From assembly GCA_026461505.1 (NCBI GenBank), contig JAPJMW010000144.1, positions 1 to 41,347 on the forward strand: a stretch of DNA of 41,347 bases, given 5' to 3'. Every line of letters begins with the position of its first letter. The stretch's first letter is position 1. The notes under the pieces were generated by a model. The model had not been told where the DNA came from, searched no databases, and saw only the letters and a program-made list of their open reading frames with translations. The position numbers and the translations under genes are program-made. Shown here in pieces: positions 33,512-41,347 of the stretch. The DNA is from Beijerinckiaceae bacterium (GTDB lineage: Bacteria > Pseudomonadota > Alphaproteobacteria > Rhizobiales > Beijerinckiaceae).

Positions 33512-34843
33512 TCAAGCGAGCCTTAAGCGCGCTTTTTCTTCGCCAATCAACGGCAAGAGCAGCTTCAATTCCGGCCCATGCTCTAGACCCGTTAAAGCAA
33601 GACGCAGCGGCATGAAAAGCTCTTTGCCTTTTCGTCCCGTCGCCTCTTTCACTTTATTCGTCCACGAGCCCCATGTTTCATGATCCCACGGTTCGGATGG
33701 CAAACAGGATAATGCAGCCGCCATAAATTCAGCGTCTAACCCATCAGGCTTTGCAATAGGTCCTGCAACAATATCGGCCCATTGAGCAGCATCGGCCAAG
33801 CGTGCAAGGTTACCCCGCACCGCGAGCCAAAACGCTTCGCTTGCCGCAACACCAACATGCGCCAACCGAGCAGCAACAGCGTCAAACGGCAATTGATGCA
33901 ATAGCTTTGCATTCAAGCCATCAAGCTCGTGCTCATCAAATTTGGCAGGCGCGCGGGAGAGGCGCGAAAGATCAACCAACGCACCAAGTTCATCCATCGA
34001 AGGCACAGCACGTACGGCTTCAGAAGAGCCAACGAGAACCGCTAAAGAAGCAACAGCCATCGGCTCCATATCGGCTTCACGCAAGGAGGCAATCGAGAAA
34101 TGGCCCAAGCGTTTTGAAAGCCCCTCACCGCTCGCATTGGTCAGTAAATTATGATGTCCGAATTGCGGCGATTTTCCTGAGAGTGTTTCGAAAATTTGAA
34201 TCTGCACGCCGGTATTCGTGACATGATCCTCACCGCGAATAACATGCGTAACACCCATCGCAATGTCATCAACGACAGATGGGAGCGTGTAGAGATACGT
34301 ACCATCGGCACGGATTAAAACCGGATCCGACAAAGAAGCACTTTCGACATGCGATGGCCCGCGCACCAAATCGGTCCATGCGACGCTGCGATCTTCCAAC
34401 AAGTATCGCCAATGCGGCTTGCGGCCTTCGGCTTCAAGCGCTGCTTTTTCTTCATCGGTGAGTTTCAATGCAGCGCGATCATAAACGGGGGGTAAATGCC
34501 GCGCGGCTTGGCGCTTGCGTTTGCGCTCCAACTCTTCTTCCGTTTCATAGCACGCATAAAGCCTGCCCATGGCGCGCAAGCGGTTAGCCGCTTCGTCATA
34601 AAGATCAAACCGCTCGGACTGACGGATCACATGATCGGGTTTAATCCCGAGCCAGTTGATATCGGTAGCAATGCCATCGGCAAATTCGCGCGTCGAGCGT
34701 TCGAGATCTGTATCATCATAACGCAAAATAAATTGCCCACCTGCCCGCTTGGCAAACAGATAATTCAACAAAGCCGTGCGGGCATTGCCAATATGGATAC
34801 GGCCCGTAGGCGATGGAGCAAAACGTACGATAGGAGCCGTCAT
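33512..34843 (-). CDS. gltX: Glutamate-tRNA ligase
   Basis: A 443-residue class I synthetase. It has [20 protein letters not shown] with HIGN (17-20), [18 protein letters not shown], and the KMSKS-equivalent GLSKRLG (about 243). The C-terminal anticodon-binding part is slightly short. Many alphaproteobacteria carry two such genes and make Gln-tRNA by transamidation, so this enzyme may charge tRNA-Glu, tRNA-Gln or both; which one cannot be told by eye. Its ATG overlaps the stop of nadE by one base (TAATG), so the two are co-translated. Its end lies 9 bp from the convergent DUF2865 gene. Confidence 0.93.
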   Translation of the reverse strand: MTAPIVRFAPSPTGRIHIGNARTALLNYLFAKRAGGQFILRYDDTDLERSTREFADGIATDINWLGIKPDHVIRQSERFDLYDEAANRLRAMGRLYACYETEEELERKRKRQAARHLPPVYDRAALKLTDEEKAALEAEGRKPHWRYLLEDRSVAWTDLVRGPSHVESASLSDPVLIRADGTYLYTLPSVVDDIAMGVTHVIRGEDHVTNTGVQIQIFETLSGKSPQFGHHNLLTNASGEGLSKRLGHFSIASLREADMEPMAVASLAVLVGSSEAVRAVPSMDELGALVDLSRLSRAPAKFDEHELDGLNAKLLHQLPFDAVAARLAHVGVAASEAFWLAVRGNLARLADAAQWADIVAGPIAKPDGLDAEFMAAALSCLPSEPWDHETWGSWTNKVKEATGRKGKELFMPLRLALTGLEHGPELKLLLPLIGEEKARLRLA

Positions 34844-36585
34844 TAAAAATCCACCACATCTGTTCCCGCCGATGCGCGACGGGGCGTAAGCGACGGGTCG
34901 GGCGTAAACGATGCCCTTCCCTGATCGCGGAAACGGTTGACGATCGGATAGCGCCGATCACGACCAAAATTCTTGAGCGTCACTTTCACGCCGGGGGCCG
35001 ATTGCCGACGTTTATATTCCGCTGAATAAAGTAGGCGTTCGATCCTTTTGACCGTCTCAAGGTCAAAGCCCTTCGCCACCAAATCGGACACGCGCATTTC
35101 GTTTTCAACCAAGCCTTCGAGGATCGCGTCGAGCACATCGTAAGGCGGCAAGGAATCCTGATCGGTCTGGTTTTCACGCAATTCAGCGGATGGTGCCTTG
35201 GTGATAATCCGCTCGGGGATCACAACGCCCGATGGCCCCTTGGCGCCTTCGGGCTTCCAATGGTTACGCAAGGCCGACAGGCGATAGACCTCCATTTTGT
35301 AGAGATCCTTAATCGGGTTAAACCCGCCATTCATATCGCCATAGATCGTCGCATAGCCCACCGACATTTCGGATTTGTTGCCTGTTGTTACAACCATCGA
35401 ACCAAATTTGTTCGAGATTGCCATCAACAAAGTACCGCGTGCGCGGCTTTGCAAATTCTCTTCCGTAATATCGGCAGGCCTACCTTCAAATACCGGCTTT
35501 AAAATCTGCTCGAAACCATCCACCGCTGGCGCAATCGGCAACACATCATAACGAATACCCAGAGCCTTCGCGCAGGCTTCTGCGTCTTCAAGACTATCAG
35601 ACGATGTGTACCGGAAAGGCAGCATCACCGCATGAACGCGATCAGCCCCCAAAGCATCAACAGCCATCGCGGCGCAAATGGCGGAGTCGATGCCACCCGA
35701 GAGCCCAAGCACGACACCGGGGAAGCGATTTTTATCGACGTAATCTTTAAGGCCCAACACACAAGCCGCGTAATCAGCCTCGTCATCCGCGCCCGTTAAC
35801 GCCTTCGCACCTTCCGCGCAGCGCCAGCCTTCCGGCCCGCGCGTCCATTCGGTCAGCACGAGATCGGATCGGAAAGACGGCATCTGGCAGGCGAGCGAGC
35901 AATCGGCATTGAGCACAAAAGAAGCGCCATCGAATACGAGATCATCCTGCCCGCCAATCTGGTTAAGATAGACGAGTGGCAAACGGCTCTCGGTGACGCG
36001 CGATACCGCGATGTTCAAGCGGATATCTGCCTTCGCACGGAAATAGGGCGAGCCATTTGGCACGAGTAAGAGCTCGGCACCTGTCTCGGCGAGGCATTCA
36101 ACGACATCCTCGCCCCAGATATCTTCACAAATCGGCAAGCCGACGCGCACGCCTCTCAGGGTCACCGGACCGGGCATAGGACCCGGCACAAAAACGCGCT
36201 TTTCGTCAAACACGCCGTAATTCGGCAAATCGACCTTGAACCGCACCGCCTCAATTCGCCCGCCATCTAGCACCGCATAGGCGTTATAGAGTTTGTCCTT
36301 CTCCGCCCAAGGCAGGCCGATCAGCACCGCTGGCCCGCCATCCGCCGTCTCCCGCGCCAAAGCCTCACACGCCGCGCGGCACGCGTCTTGGAAAGCGGGT
36401 TTGAGCACCAAATCCTCCGGCGGATAGCCCGCGAGGAAGAGTTCCGGAAACATCACCGCGTCCGCGCCAAGCTTTGCAGCCTCAGCGCGCGCAGCACGCG
36501 CCAGAGCAAGATTTCCCTCCACATCCCCAAGGGTGGGGTTGAGCTGGGCAAGCGCTAGGCGAAGCGAGTTGGGTGCAGAGGTCAT
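34843..36585 (-). CDS. nadE: Glutamine-dependent NAD+ synthetase
   Basis: A 580-residue two-domain enzyme. The N-terminal nitrilase-type glutaminase (about 8-260) has the triad Glu48 ([14 protein letters not shown]), Lys117 ([17 protein letters not shown]) and Cys153 ([12 protein letters not shown]). The C-terminal synthetase (about 270-580) has the ATP P-loop [10 protein letters not shown] (SGGIDS 296-301) and [20 protein letters not shown]. It amidates nicotinate adenine dinucleotide to NAD+ with ammonia tunnelled from glutamine. The long form does not need free ammonia. The gene leads a two-gene unit with gltX. Confidence 0.96.
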   Translation of the reverse strand: MTSAPNSLRLALAQLNPTLGDVEGNLALARAARAEAAKLGADAVMFPELFLAGYPPEDLVLKPAFQDACRAACEALARETADGGPAVLIGLPWAEKDKLYNAYAVLDGGRIEAVRFKVDLPNYGVFDEKRVFVPGPMPGPVTLRGVRVGLPICEDIWGEDVVECLAETGAELLLVPNGSPYFRAKADIRLNIAVSRVTESRLPLVYLNQIGGQDDLVFDGASFVLNADCSLACQMPSFRSDLVLTEWTRGPEGWRCAEGAKALTGADDEADYAACVLGLKDYVDKNRFPGVVLGLSGGIDSAICAAMAVDALGADRVHAVMLPFRYTSSDSLEDAEACAKALGIRYDVLPIAPAVDGFEQILKPVFEGRPADITEENLQSRARGTLLMAISNKFGSMVVTTGNKSEMSVGYATIYGDMNGGFNPIKDLYKMEVYRLSALRNHWKPEGAKGPSGVVIPERIITKAPSAELRENQTDQDSLPPYDVLDAILEGLVENEMRVSDLVAKGFDLETVKRIERLLYSAEYKRRQSAPGVKVTLKNFGRDRRYPIVNRFRDQGRASFTPDPSLTPRRASAGTDVVDF

Positions 36586-36636
36586 ACCACCCGTTTAACG
36601 TCCCAAAGCCCGTTGGGCAATGCGGCGTTATCGCTT

Positions 36637-37413
36637 CTAGCTAAACCGATAACAATCCATCATCAGCACGCCATATTCTTGGCTCGTATGGATGCGCTTG
36701 CCATGGGGATGATCGCCCGCCGCCCCCATCGCCACGAAAAGCGGCAGGAGATGTTCTTCTGAAGGATGATTTTTAACCGCATTCGGCGCGGCTTTGCGAT
36801 AATCAACCAAGGCCTTTGTGTCGCCCGCTTCAATTCTGTCATCAAGCCAATCGCCGAAGCTTTTAACCCAATCAGGCGCGGGTGAATCAGGGCGATAATT
36901 GCCTCTGAAAAACTCATGCAGATTATGCGTTGCAGCGCCCGAGCCGATAATCAGCACGCCGGAATCGGCCAAAGGCTTTAACGCCTGCCCGAGTTTGAAA
37001 TGATAATCGGCGCCCTTGTTCGGCTCGACGGAAAGCTGCACCACCGGAATATCCGCCTCGGGCCGCAGGAGCACCAAAGGCACCCAGGTTCCATGGTCGT
37101 AGCCGCGATCGGCAAAAGCGGGCGCAAGCCCCGCTTTATCGAGCAAATCAAACGCCTCTTGCGCCACATTCGGCGAGCCGGGGGCGCGGTATTTCACTTC
37201 CCGCAATTCCGGTTCAAAGCCGCCAAAATCATAAATCATCGACGGTTGTGCGCCATTGGTCAGCGTTGGGCGGCTCGCCTCGAAATGCGCGGTCACCATC
37301 AAAATGGCGCGTGGCGTGCCAATCTCCTTACCAAGGCTTTCCAGAAAAACCTTCGCTTCCGTATTGTGCAAAATCAGGTTGGGGGCGCCGTGCGAGACAA
37401 AAAGCGTAGACAT
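36637..37413 (-). CDS. DODA-type extradiol dioxygenase family protein
   Basis: A 258-residue protein of the class III extradiol (LigB-like) family related to YgiD and plant DOPA dioxygenase. It has metal ligands His8 in SHGAPNL, a second His in VTAHFEAS, GSGAATHNLHEFFRGN, and the conserved PSEEHLLPLFVAMGA and DHGTWVPLVLLRPEADIPVV blocks. Relatives open catechol-type rings such as DOPA or act on unknown aromatic substrates, with iron or zinc. The ATG at 37413 is chosen over a TTG at 37419, with GGAA upstream. It lies 133 bp after the DAHP synthase gene, in the same direction; no linked aromatic pathway is visible. Confidence 0.9.
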   Translation of the reverse strand: MSTLFVSHGAPNLILHNTEAKVFLESLGKEIGTPRAILMVTAHFEASRPTLTNGAQPSMIYDFGGFEPELREVKYRAPGSPNVAQEAFDLLDKAGLAPAFADRGYDHGTWVPLVLLRPEADIPVVQLSVEPNKGADYHFKLGQALKPLADSGVLIIGSGAATHNLHEFFRGNYRPDSPAPDWVKSFGDWLDDRIEAGDTKALVDYRKAAPNAVKNHPSEEHLLPLFVAMGAAGDHPHGKRIHTSQEYGVLMMDCYRFS

Positions 37414-37546
37414 GATCAAGGTTCCATCGTGGATGACACTGCATCATAAATGGCCCATGCCCGGCGAATTACAAAGTGCAAAGGCGCAAGCCCGTTTTTG
37501 CGAGCCCGCGCCTTCAAACACCCTTAGACTTTAGAACCGCTAATCT

Positions 37547-38935
37547 TTACTCAGCCGCCTCAACCAATGGGCGCCCTTTAGCGAGCCGCTCCTTCTTCAA
37601 AAGCTCGGCCACCAAAAACGCCATTTCAAGCGCCTGTTCGGCGTTCAAACGTGGGTCGCAATGCGTGTGGTAGCGGTCGTGCAAATCCATATCGGAAATA
37701 GCGCGCGCGCCGCCCGTGCATTCCGTCACGTTCTTGCCCGTCATTTCGAGATGGATGCCGCCCGCATAGGTGCCTTCCGCCTGATGCACGTTGAAGAAGG
37801 TTTTCACTTCCGACAGGATCATGTCGAAGGGCCGCGTCTTATAGCCCGAGCCCGCCTTCACCGTATTGCCATGCATCGGATCGCATGACCAAACCACCGA
37901 GCGGCCTTCACGCTTCACGGCACGCACAAAAGCAGGCAGATGCGCTTCAGCTTTATCCGCACCAAAGCGCGCGATCAGCGTCAAGCGGCCCGCTTCATTG
38001 GTCGGGTTCAACACATCGATCAACCGGATCAATTCTTCCGGATCAAGCGACGGGCCGCACTTCAAGCCGATCGGGTTCTTGATGCCGCGGAAATATTCCA
38101 CATGGCCATGGTCCGGCTGGCGGGTACGGTCGCCGATCCAGATCATGTGTCCAGAGGTGGCGTAATAATCACCTGTCGTTGAATCGACCCGCGTCATCGC
38201 CTGCTCATAGCCAAGCAACAGCGCCTCATGCGAGGTGTAGAAATCCGTCGTGCGCATTTCAGGATGCGCCTCAGGGTCGATGCCGATAGCGCGCATGAAA
38301 TCGAGCGCCTCGGTAATACGATCCGAGATTTCCTGATAACGACCCGATTGCGGGCTGTCCTTCACAAAGCCCAACATCCAGCGATGCGCATTTTCCAAAT
38401 TCGCATAACCGCCATTGGCGAAAGCGCGGATCAAGTTCAGCGTTGCGGCCGATTGGCGGTAGGCCATCAATTGCCGCTCCGGATCCGGAATACGTGCTTC
38501 AGGGGTGAATTCGATGCCGTTGACCACATCACCGCGATAGGATGGCAATTCGACATCGCCGATCTTCTCATTCGGTGCCGAACGCGGCTTGGCAAATTGG
38601 CCCGCCACGCGGCCCACTTTCACCACGGGCGAAGAGCCGGCAAAGGTCAGTGCCACGGCCATTTGCAAGAAAAGGCGGAAAAAATCGCGGATATTGTCGG
38701 CAGAATGCTCAGCAAAGCTCTCGGCGCAATCGCCACCCTGCAGCAAAAACGCCTCGCCATTGGCCACTTTGCCCAAGGCGCGCTTCAATTTACGGGCTTC
38801 ACCAGCAAAAACGAGCGGAGGAAAACCGGCCAATTGCGCCTCAACCGCCTGCAAAGCTGCCGGATCAGGATAGGCTGGCACCTGCTGCACAGGCTTTGAT
38901 CTCCAGCTCGAAGGGCTCCAACGTTCCGTCATCAT
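37547..38935 (-). CDS. Class II 3-deoxy-7-phosphoheptulonate (DAHP) synthase
   Basis: A 462-residue enzyme that makes DAHP from phosphoenolpyruvate and erythrose 4-phosphate, the first step of the shikimate pathway. It is the plant-like class II type: [16 protein letters not shown] with metal-ligand Cys70, [19 protein letters not shown] for substrate binding, [32 protein letters not shown] with another metal His, and the ending [18 protein letters not shown]. No ACT or regulatory domain is fused. The start may be either of two adjacent ATGs (38935 or 38932); GGAG spacing favours the second. Symbols used for such genes vary (aroF, aroG, aroH), so none is given. Confidence 0.94.
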   Translation of the reverse strand: MMTERWSPSSWRSKPVQQVPAYPDPAALQAVEAQLAGFPPLVFAGEARKLKRALGKVANGEAFLLQGGDCAESFAEHSADNIRDFFRLFLQMAVALTFAGSSPVVKVGRVAGQFAKPRSAPNEKIGDVELPSYRGDVVNGIEFTPEARIPDPERQLMAYRQSAATLNLIRAFANGGYANLENAHRWMLGFVKDSPQSGRYQEISDRITEALDFMRAIGIDPEAHPEMRTTDFYTSHEALLLGYEQAMTRVDSTTGDYYATSGHMIWIGDRTRQPDHGHVEYFRGIKNPIGLKCGPSLDPEELIRLIDVLNPTNEAGRLTLIARFGADKAEAHLPAFVRAVKREGRSVVWSCDPMHGNTVKAGSGYKTRPFDMILSEVKTFFNVHQAEGTYAGGIHLEMTGKNVTECTGGARAISDMDLHDRYHTHCDPRLNAEQALEMAFLVAELLKKERLAKGRPLVEAAE

Positions 38936-39041
38936 CTCGCTCCATACCGCGCCATGCCCCCGTATAAATAAGGGCTTCTCAGGCGAAAGCGGTTCTATAG
39001 CGGAGGAGAGTGGGTAAGGCTAGAAAAGATTGTGTTCACGC

Positions 39042-40856
39042 TCACGCCTCCAGCAACACCTCCAAAAACGCCTCGCCATAGCGTTCCAGTTTGGCCGTGC
39101 CTACCCCATAAATCCCCGCCATCTCGCGCAAGGAGAGCGGCCGTTGGCGCGCCAGCTCGATCAGCGTACGGTCGGCAAACACGACATAGGCGGCCACGCC
39201 CTCCTCGCGCGCCAGCTCCAGCCTTTTGCGACGAAGGGCGGTGAAAATCCGCGTCTCGTATTCATCCAGCCCTTCCGGTGCATCTTGACCCTTACCCACT
39301 TTCGAGCGTGCGGGCTTGGGCGCTTTCGGCGGGTCTTTGCGCAGTTGAATGCTCTCTTGGCCTAACAAAATCGCCTCGCCTTTGGCGCTCAGTTTAAATC
39401 CGCCATGCTCTTCGCTCGCCGTCTCAAGCGCGTCAGCTGCAAAAAGCTGGCGGATAATGCCGCCCCATTCGGTGCGCGTTTTATCGGCGCCCACGCCAAA
39501 GGTTTTAATCGCCTCATGGCCATTGCGCGAAACACTTTCGCTGGCCGTTCCCGTCAACACATCGGTGAGGTAAGTCGCGCCAAAGCGTTGGCCGGTACGA
39601 TACACTGCGGAGAGCGCCTTTTGCGCATCCACCGTGCCATCATAAAGCGCCACCTCACCGCGACAAATATCACAGCGCCCGCAAGGTGGTGCTTTCTCGT
39701 CAAAATAAGAGAGCAAAACCTGCCGCCGACAAGAGGCCGCTTCGCACAACATCGCCAAGCGCCCGAAGCGCGCATGCTCAATGCGTCGACGTTCTTCGCT
39801 GATTTGCTTTTCTGCAATTTGCCGACGCCTCAGCGCCATGTCTTCCACGCCGAAAAGCGTTAGCGTTGCAGCGGGCAAACCATCGCGCCCCGCGCGGCCG
39901 ATTTCCTGATAATAGGCCTCCACACTGCCCGGCATATCGGCATGCACGACAAAGCGCACATCGGGCTTGTTGATGCCCATGCCGAACGCGATCGTGGCTG
40001 CCACCACAATGCCGTCTTCCTGCAAAAAGCGATCTTGATTGCGTGCGCGTTGATTAGCCTCCATACCCGCATGATAGGCCACCGATTCAAAGCCGCTGTC
40101 TTGTAACCAAGTTGCCATTTTCTCGGTACGGTCGCGCGAGGAGCAATAGATAATCCCGCTCTGCTCACGATGACTTTTTAAGAAATGCTCAATCTGCTTG
40201 CGCGGTTGATCTTTCGGGGCAAAACGTAAATCAAGATTAGGTCGATCAAAACTATGCACCACAATATGCGGCGCACGATCAAATAAACGCCCGGCAATAT
40301 CGGCACGCGTGTTGCGATCCGCCGTTGCGGTAAAGGCAATCACCTGCACATTGCCCATGGCCTCTACGGCCGAACGAATCTGCCGATATTCCGGCCTGAA
40401 ATCATGGCCCCATTCAGACACGCAATGCGCCTCATCAATCGCAACCCGTTTAACGCCAGCGCGTGATAACGCGTTATGCAACCCGTCCATCGCCAGACGT
40501 TCGGGCGATAAAAACAACAGACGCAACGAACCTGATTTCAGCGCGCTCCACACCTCGTCCGACTCATGGGAAGTATTGGATGAATTGAGCGACCCCGCAT
40601 TCACCCCCACATGTCGCAATTGCTGCACTTGGTCGCGCATCAACGCGATTAACGGAGAGACAACAACCGTCAATCCCTCATCCAACACGGCAGGCAATTG
40701 GTAGCACATGGATTTACCGCTACCCGTCGGCATCACGGCAAGCACAGGCCCACCCGCCAGCACAGCAGCAATCACTTCCTCTTGGCCGGGACGAAACTCG
40801 TCATAGCCAAAAACGCTTTTCAACAGCGCATAGGCTTTGGGATCAAGGACAGACAT
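39042..40856 (-). CDS. recQ: ATP-dependent DNA helicase RecQ
   Basis: A 604-residue 3'-5' DNA helicase. The motor has Walker A MPTGSGKSMCYQ (43-50), DEAH (141-144) in AIDEAHCVSEWGHDFRPEY, and motif VI in YQEIGRAGRDGLPAA. The RecQ C-terminal zinc site follows (CRRQ... then CGRCDIC), then a winged helix (about 405-510). A single HRDC domain closes the protein (about 520-602, with FADRTLIELARQRPLSLREM and GIYGVGTAKLERYGEAFL). RecQ restarts stalled forks and acts in RecF-type recombination. The length is normal. The ribosome site is poor (GAGCCG). The gene appears to be transcribed alone. Confidence 0.95.
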   Translation of the reverse strand: MSVLDPKAYALLKSVFGYDEFRPGQEEVIAAVLAGGPVLAVMPTGSGKSMCYQLPAVLDEGLTVVVSPLIALMRDQVQQLRHVGVNAGSLNSSNTSHESDEVWSALKSGSLRLLFLSPERLAMDGLHNALSRAGVKRVAIDEAHCVSEWGHDFRPEYRQIRSAVEAMGNVQVIAFTATADRNTRADIAGRLFDRAPHIVVHSFDRPNLDLRFAPKDQPRKQIEHFLKSHREQSGIIYCSSRDRTEKMATWLQDSGFESVAYHAGMEANQRARNQDRFLQEDGIVVAATIAFGMGINKPDVRFVVHADMPGSVEAYYQEIGRAGRDGLPAATLTLFGVEDMALRRRQIAEKQISEERRRIEHARFGRLAMLCEAASCRRQVLLSYFDEKAPPCGRCDICRGEVALYDGTVDAQKALSAVYRTGQRFGATYLTDVLTGTASESVSRNGHEAIKTFGVGADKTRTEWGGIIRQLFAADALETASEEHGGFKLSAKGEAILLGQESIQLRKDPPKAPKPARSKVGKGQDAPEGLDEYETRIFTALRRKRLELAREEGVAAYVVFADRTLIELARQRPLSLREMAGIYGVGTAKLERYGEAFLEVLLEA

Positions 40857-40950
40857 CGGCTCACAAGGTCAGAAGGAATCACGCAGAAGGCGCGGGAATG
40901 AGCTTCATAGCGGGGGTTGGGTGATTGGGGAAGAGTTTACAATCTATCAA

Positions 40951-41072
40951 CCGTCATTGCGAGCGAATGCGAAGCAACCCAGTTGATAGTTATCGTGAAT
41001 GTGCCATGGCGATATCGCACTCTTACGGTTTTTCGCCAGCTGGGTTGCTTCGCTTATCGCTCGCAATGACGG
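40951..41072. repeat. 122-bp palindromic intergenic repeat, first full copy
   Basis: The left arm CCGTCATTGCGAGCGAATGC and the right arm, read in reverse complement as CCGTCATTGCGAGCGATAAG, continue into a common GCGAAGCAACCCAG, giving about 32-bp arms that differ by a small insertion and substitution. The centre is about 57 bp and contains GTTATCGTGAATGTGCCATG. The second copy at 41155-41274 has the same centre with few changes. The element lies about 95 bp upstream of recQ. Confidence 0.9.
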
Positions 41073-41154
41073 TTAACGATGGTGTCACAGTGCCAAAGTC
41101 GACGGACCCTGCCGCCCAAGCAAGCACCACATATGGAATAGCACGATATTTCCA

Positions 41155-41274
41155 CCGTCATTGCGAGCGAATGCGAAGCAACCCAGTTGAGGGTTATCGT
41201 GAACGTGCCATGGCGATAGCGCACCCTTATGGTTTTCCACTAGCTGGGTTGCTTCGCTTTCGCTCGCAATGACG
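41155..41274. repeat. 120-bp palindromic intergenic repeat, second full copy
   Basis: Direct copy of the element at 40951-41072, in the same orientation and 82 bp away. It has the arms CCGTCATTGCGAGCGAATGC and (right, as read) TCGCTTTCGCTCGCAATGAC, and the centre GTTATCGTGAACGTGCCATG with scattered single changes. The 82-bp spacer (41073-41154) and the remaining 73 bp to the window end show nothing I recognise. Confidence 0.9.
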
Positions 41275-41347
41275 AAAATTAAAGCGCGGCGGGAGGCGCG
41301 CGGTCCATCCCCCCATCTTAATCCCCCATTCACCAAAACCGCCTATG

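Noticed and set aside
34100-34125. GltX appears to lack KMSKS
   Set aside because: GLSKRLG is the normal form of this motif in many glutamyl-tRNA synthetases, so nothing is missing.
38228-38899. Long plus-strand ORF (223 residues) opposite the DAHP synthase gene
   Set aside because: It lies fully inside a strongly conserved enzyme gene in the antisense frame, and its His/Arg-rich translation shows no domain.
40925-41272. 115-residue plus-strand ORF with the peptide HCERMRSNPV twice
   Set aside because: It is the translation of the two palindromic repeats at 40951-41072 and 41155-41274; the repeated peptide comes from the repeated DNA and there is no ribosome site.
1-41347. CRISPR array, prophage, insertion sequence or integration site
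   Set aside because: No regularly spaced repeats, transposase, integrase or phage genes are visible; gene content and spacing are those of ordinary chromosome.

Overview
The window looks like chromosomal DNA from an alphaproteobacterium, most likely of the order Hyphomicrobiales (Rhizobiales). This is inferred from gene content and not from any rRNA, since none is present. The clues are a DUF2865-type exported protein, an infA-maf-yacG cluster, a psd-pssA pair behind an Atm1-type exporter, a class II DAHP synthase, tandem bactofilins, a LivM-LivG fusion, and palindromic intergenic repeats of a kind common in this class. G+C looks moderate, about half by eye. Most genes lie on the minus strand, and nearly all are ordinary core or conserved genes. 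I see no phage, insertion sequence, CRISPR array, tRNA or rRNA.

Layout. Positions 1-3100 hold envelope-related genes: the end of a membrane protein, a CAP-domain lipoprotein, a small exported protein and two tandem bactofilins. They are followed by a gene-poor stretch with a candidate 38-residue small protein whose start lies back to back with the next gene. 3101-4723 is an ABC-F ATPase. 4826-9713 is a complete branched-chain amino acid type ABC importer (binding protein, LivH, fused LivM-LivG, LivF), with a stem-loop between the binding-protein gene and the permease genes. 9868-14599 holds a cobalamin-binding sensor, a membrane-anchored Cys-phosphatase, the biotin transporter BioY, the AMPylase SelO and a short-chain dehydrogenase. 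14785-19389 has glucose-6-phosphate isomerase, a TPR-SPINDLY type glycosyltransferase and an exported single-HKD nuclease-like protein. 19521-25452 is housekeeping: YacG, Maf, IF-1, PssA, Psd, the Atm1-type exporter and a LysM protein. 25573-30044 has a LOG-family enzyme, a pirin, a HicAB-type pair, citramalate synthase and a GNAT acetyltransferase. 30169-40856 has CysS, two exported proteins of unknown role, GltX, NAD synthetase, a DODA-type dioxygenase, class II DAHP synthase and RecQ. The right edge carries two near-identical palindromic repeats.

How the genes work together. Several operons are supported by 1-4 nt overlaps or very short gaps: maf-yacG, psd-pssA (consecutive steps to phosphatidylethanolamine), hicA-hicB, nadE-gltX, SDR-selO and livH-livMG. 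Convergent neighbours are packed tightly: two pairs share or abut their stop codons.

I did not find a clear new multi-gene system. The observations most worth a second look are the candidate small protein at 2983-3099, the three-member palindromic repeat family, the HicA-like toxin without its usual active-site histidine beside an 11-bp perfect inverted repeat, the stand-alone cobalamin sensor, and the TPR-glycosyltransferase with no evident target.
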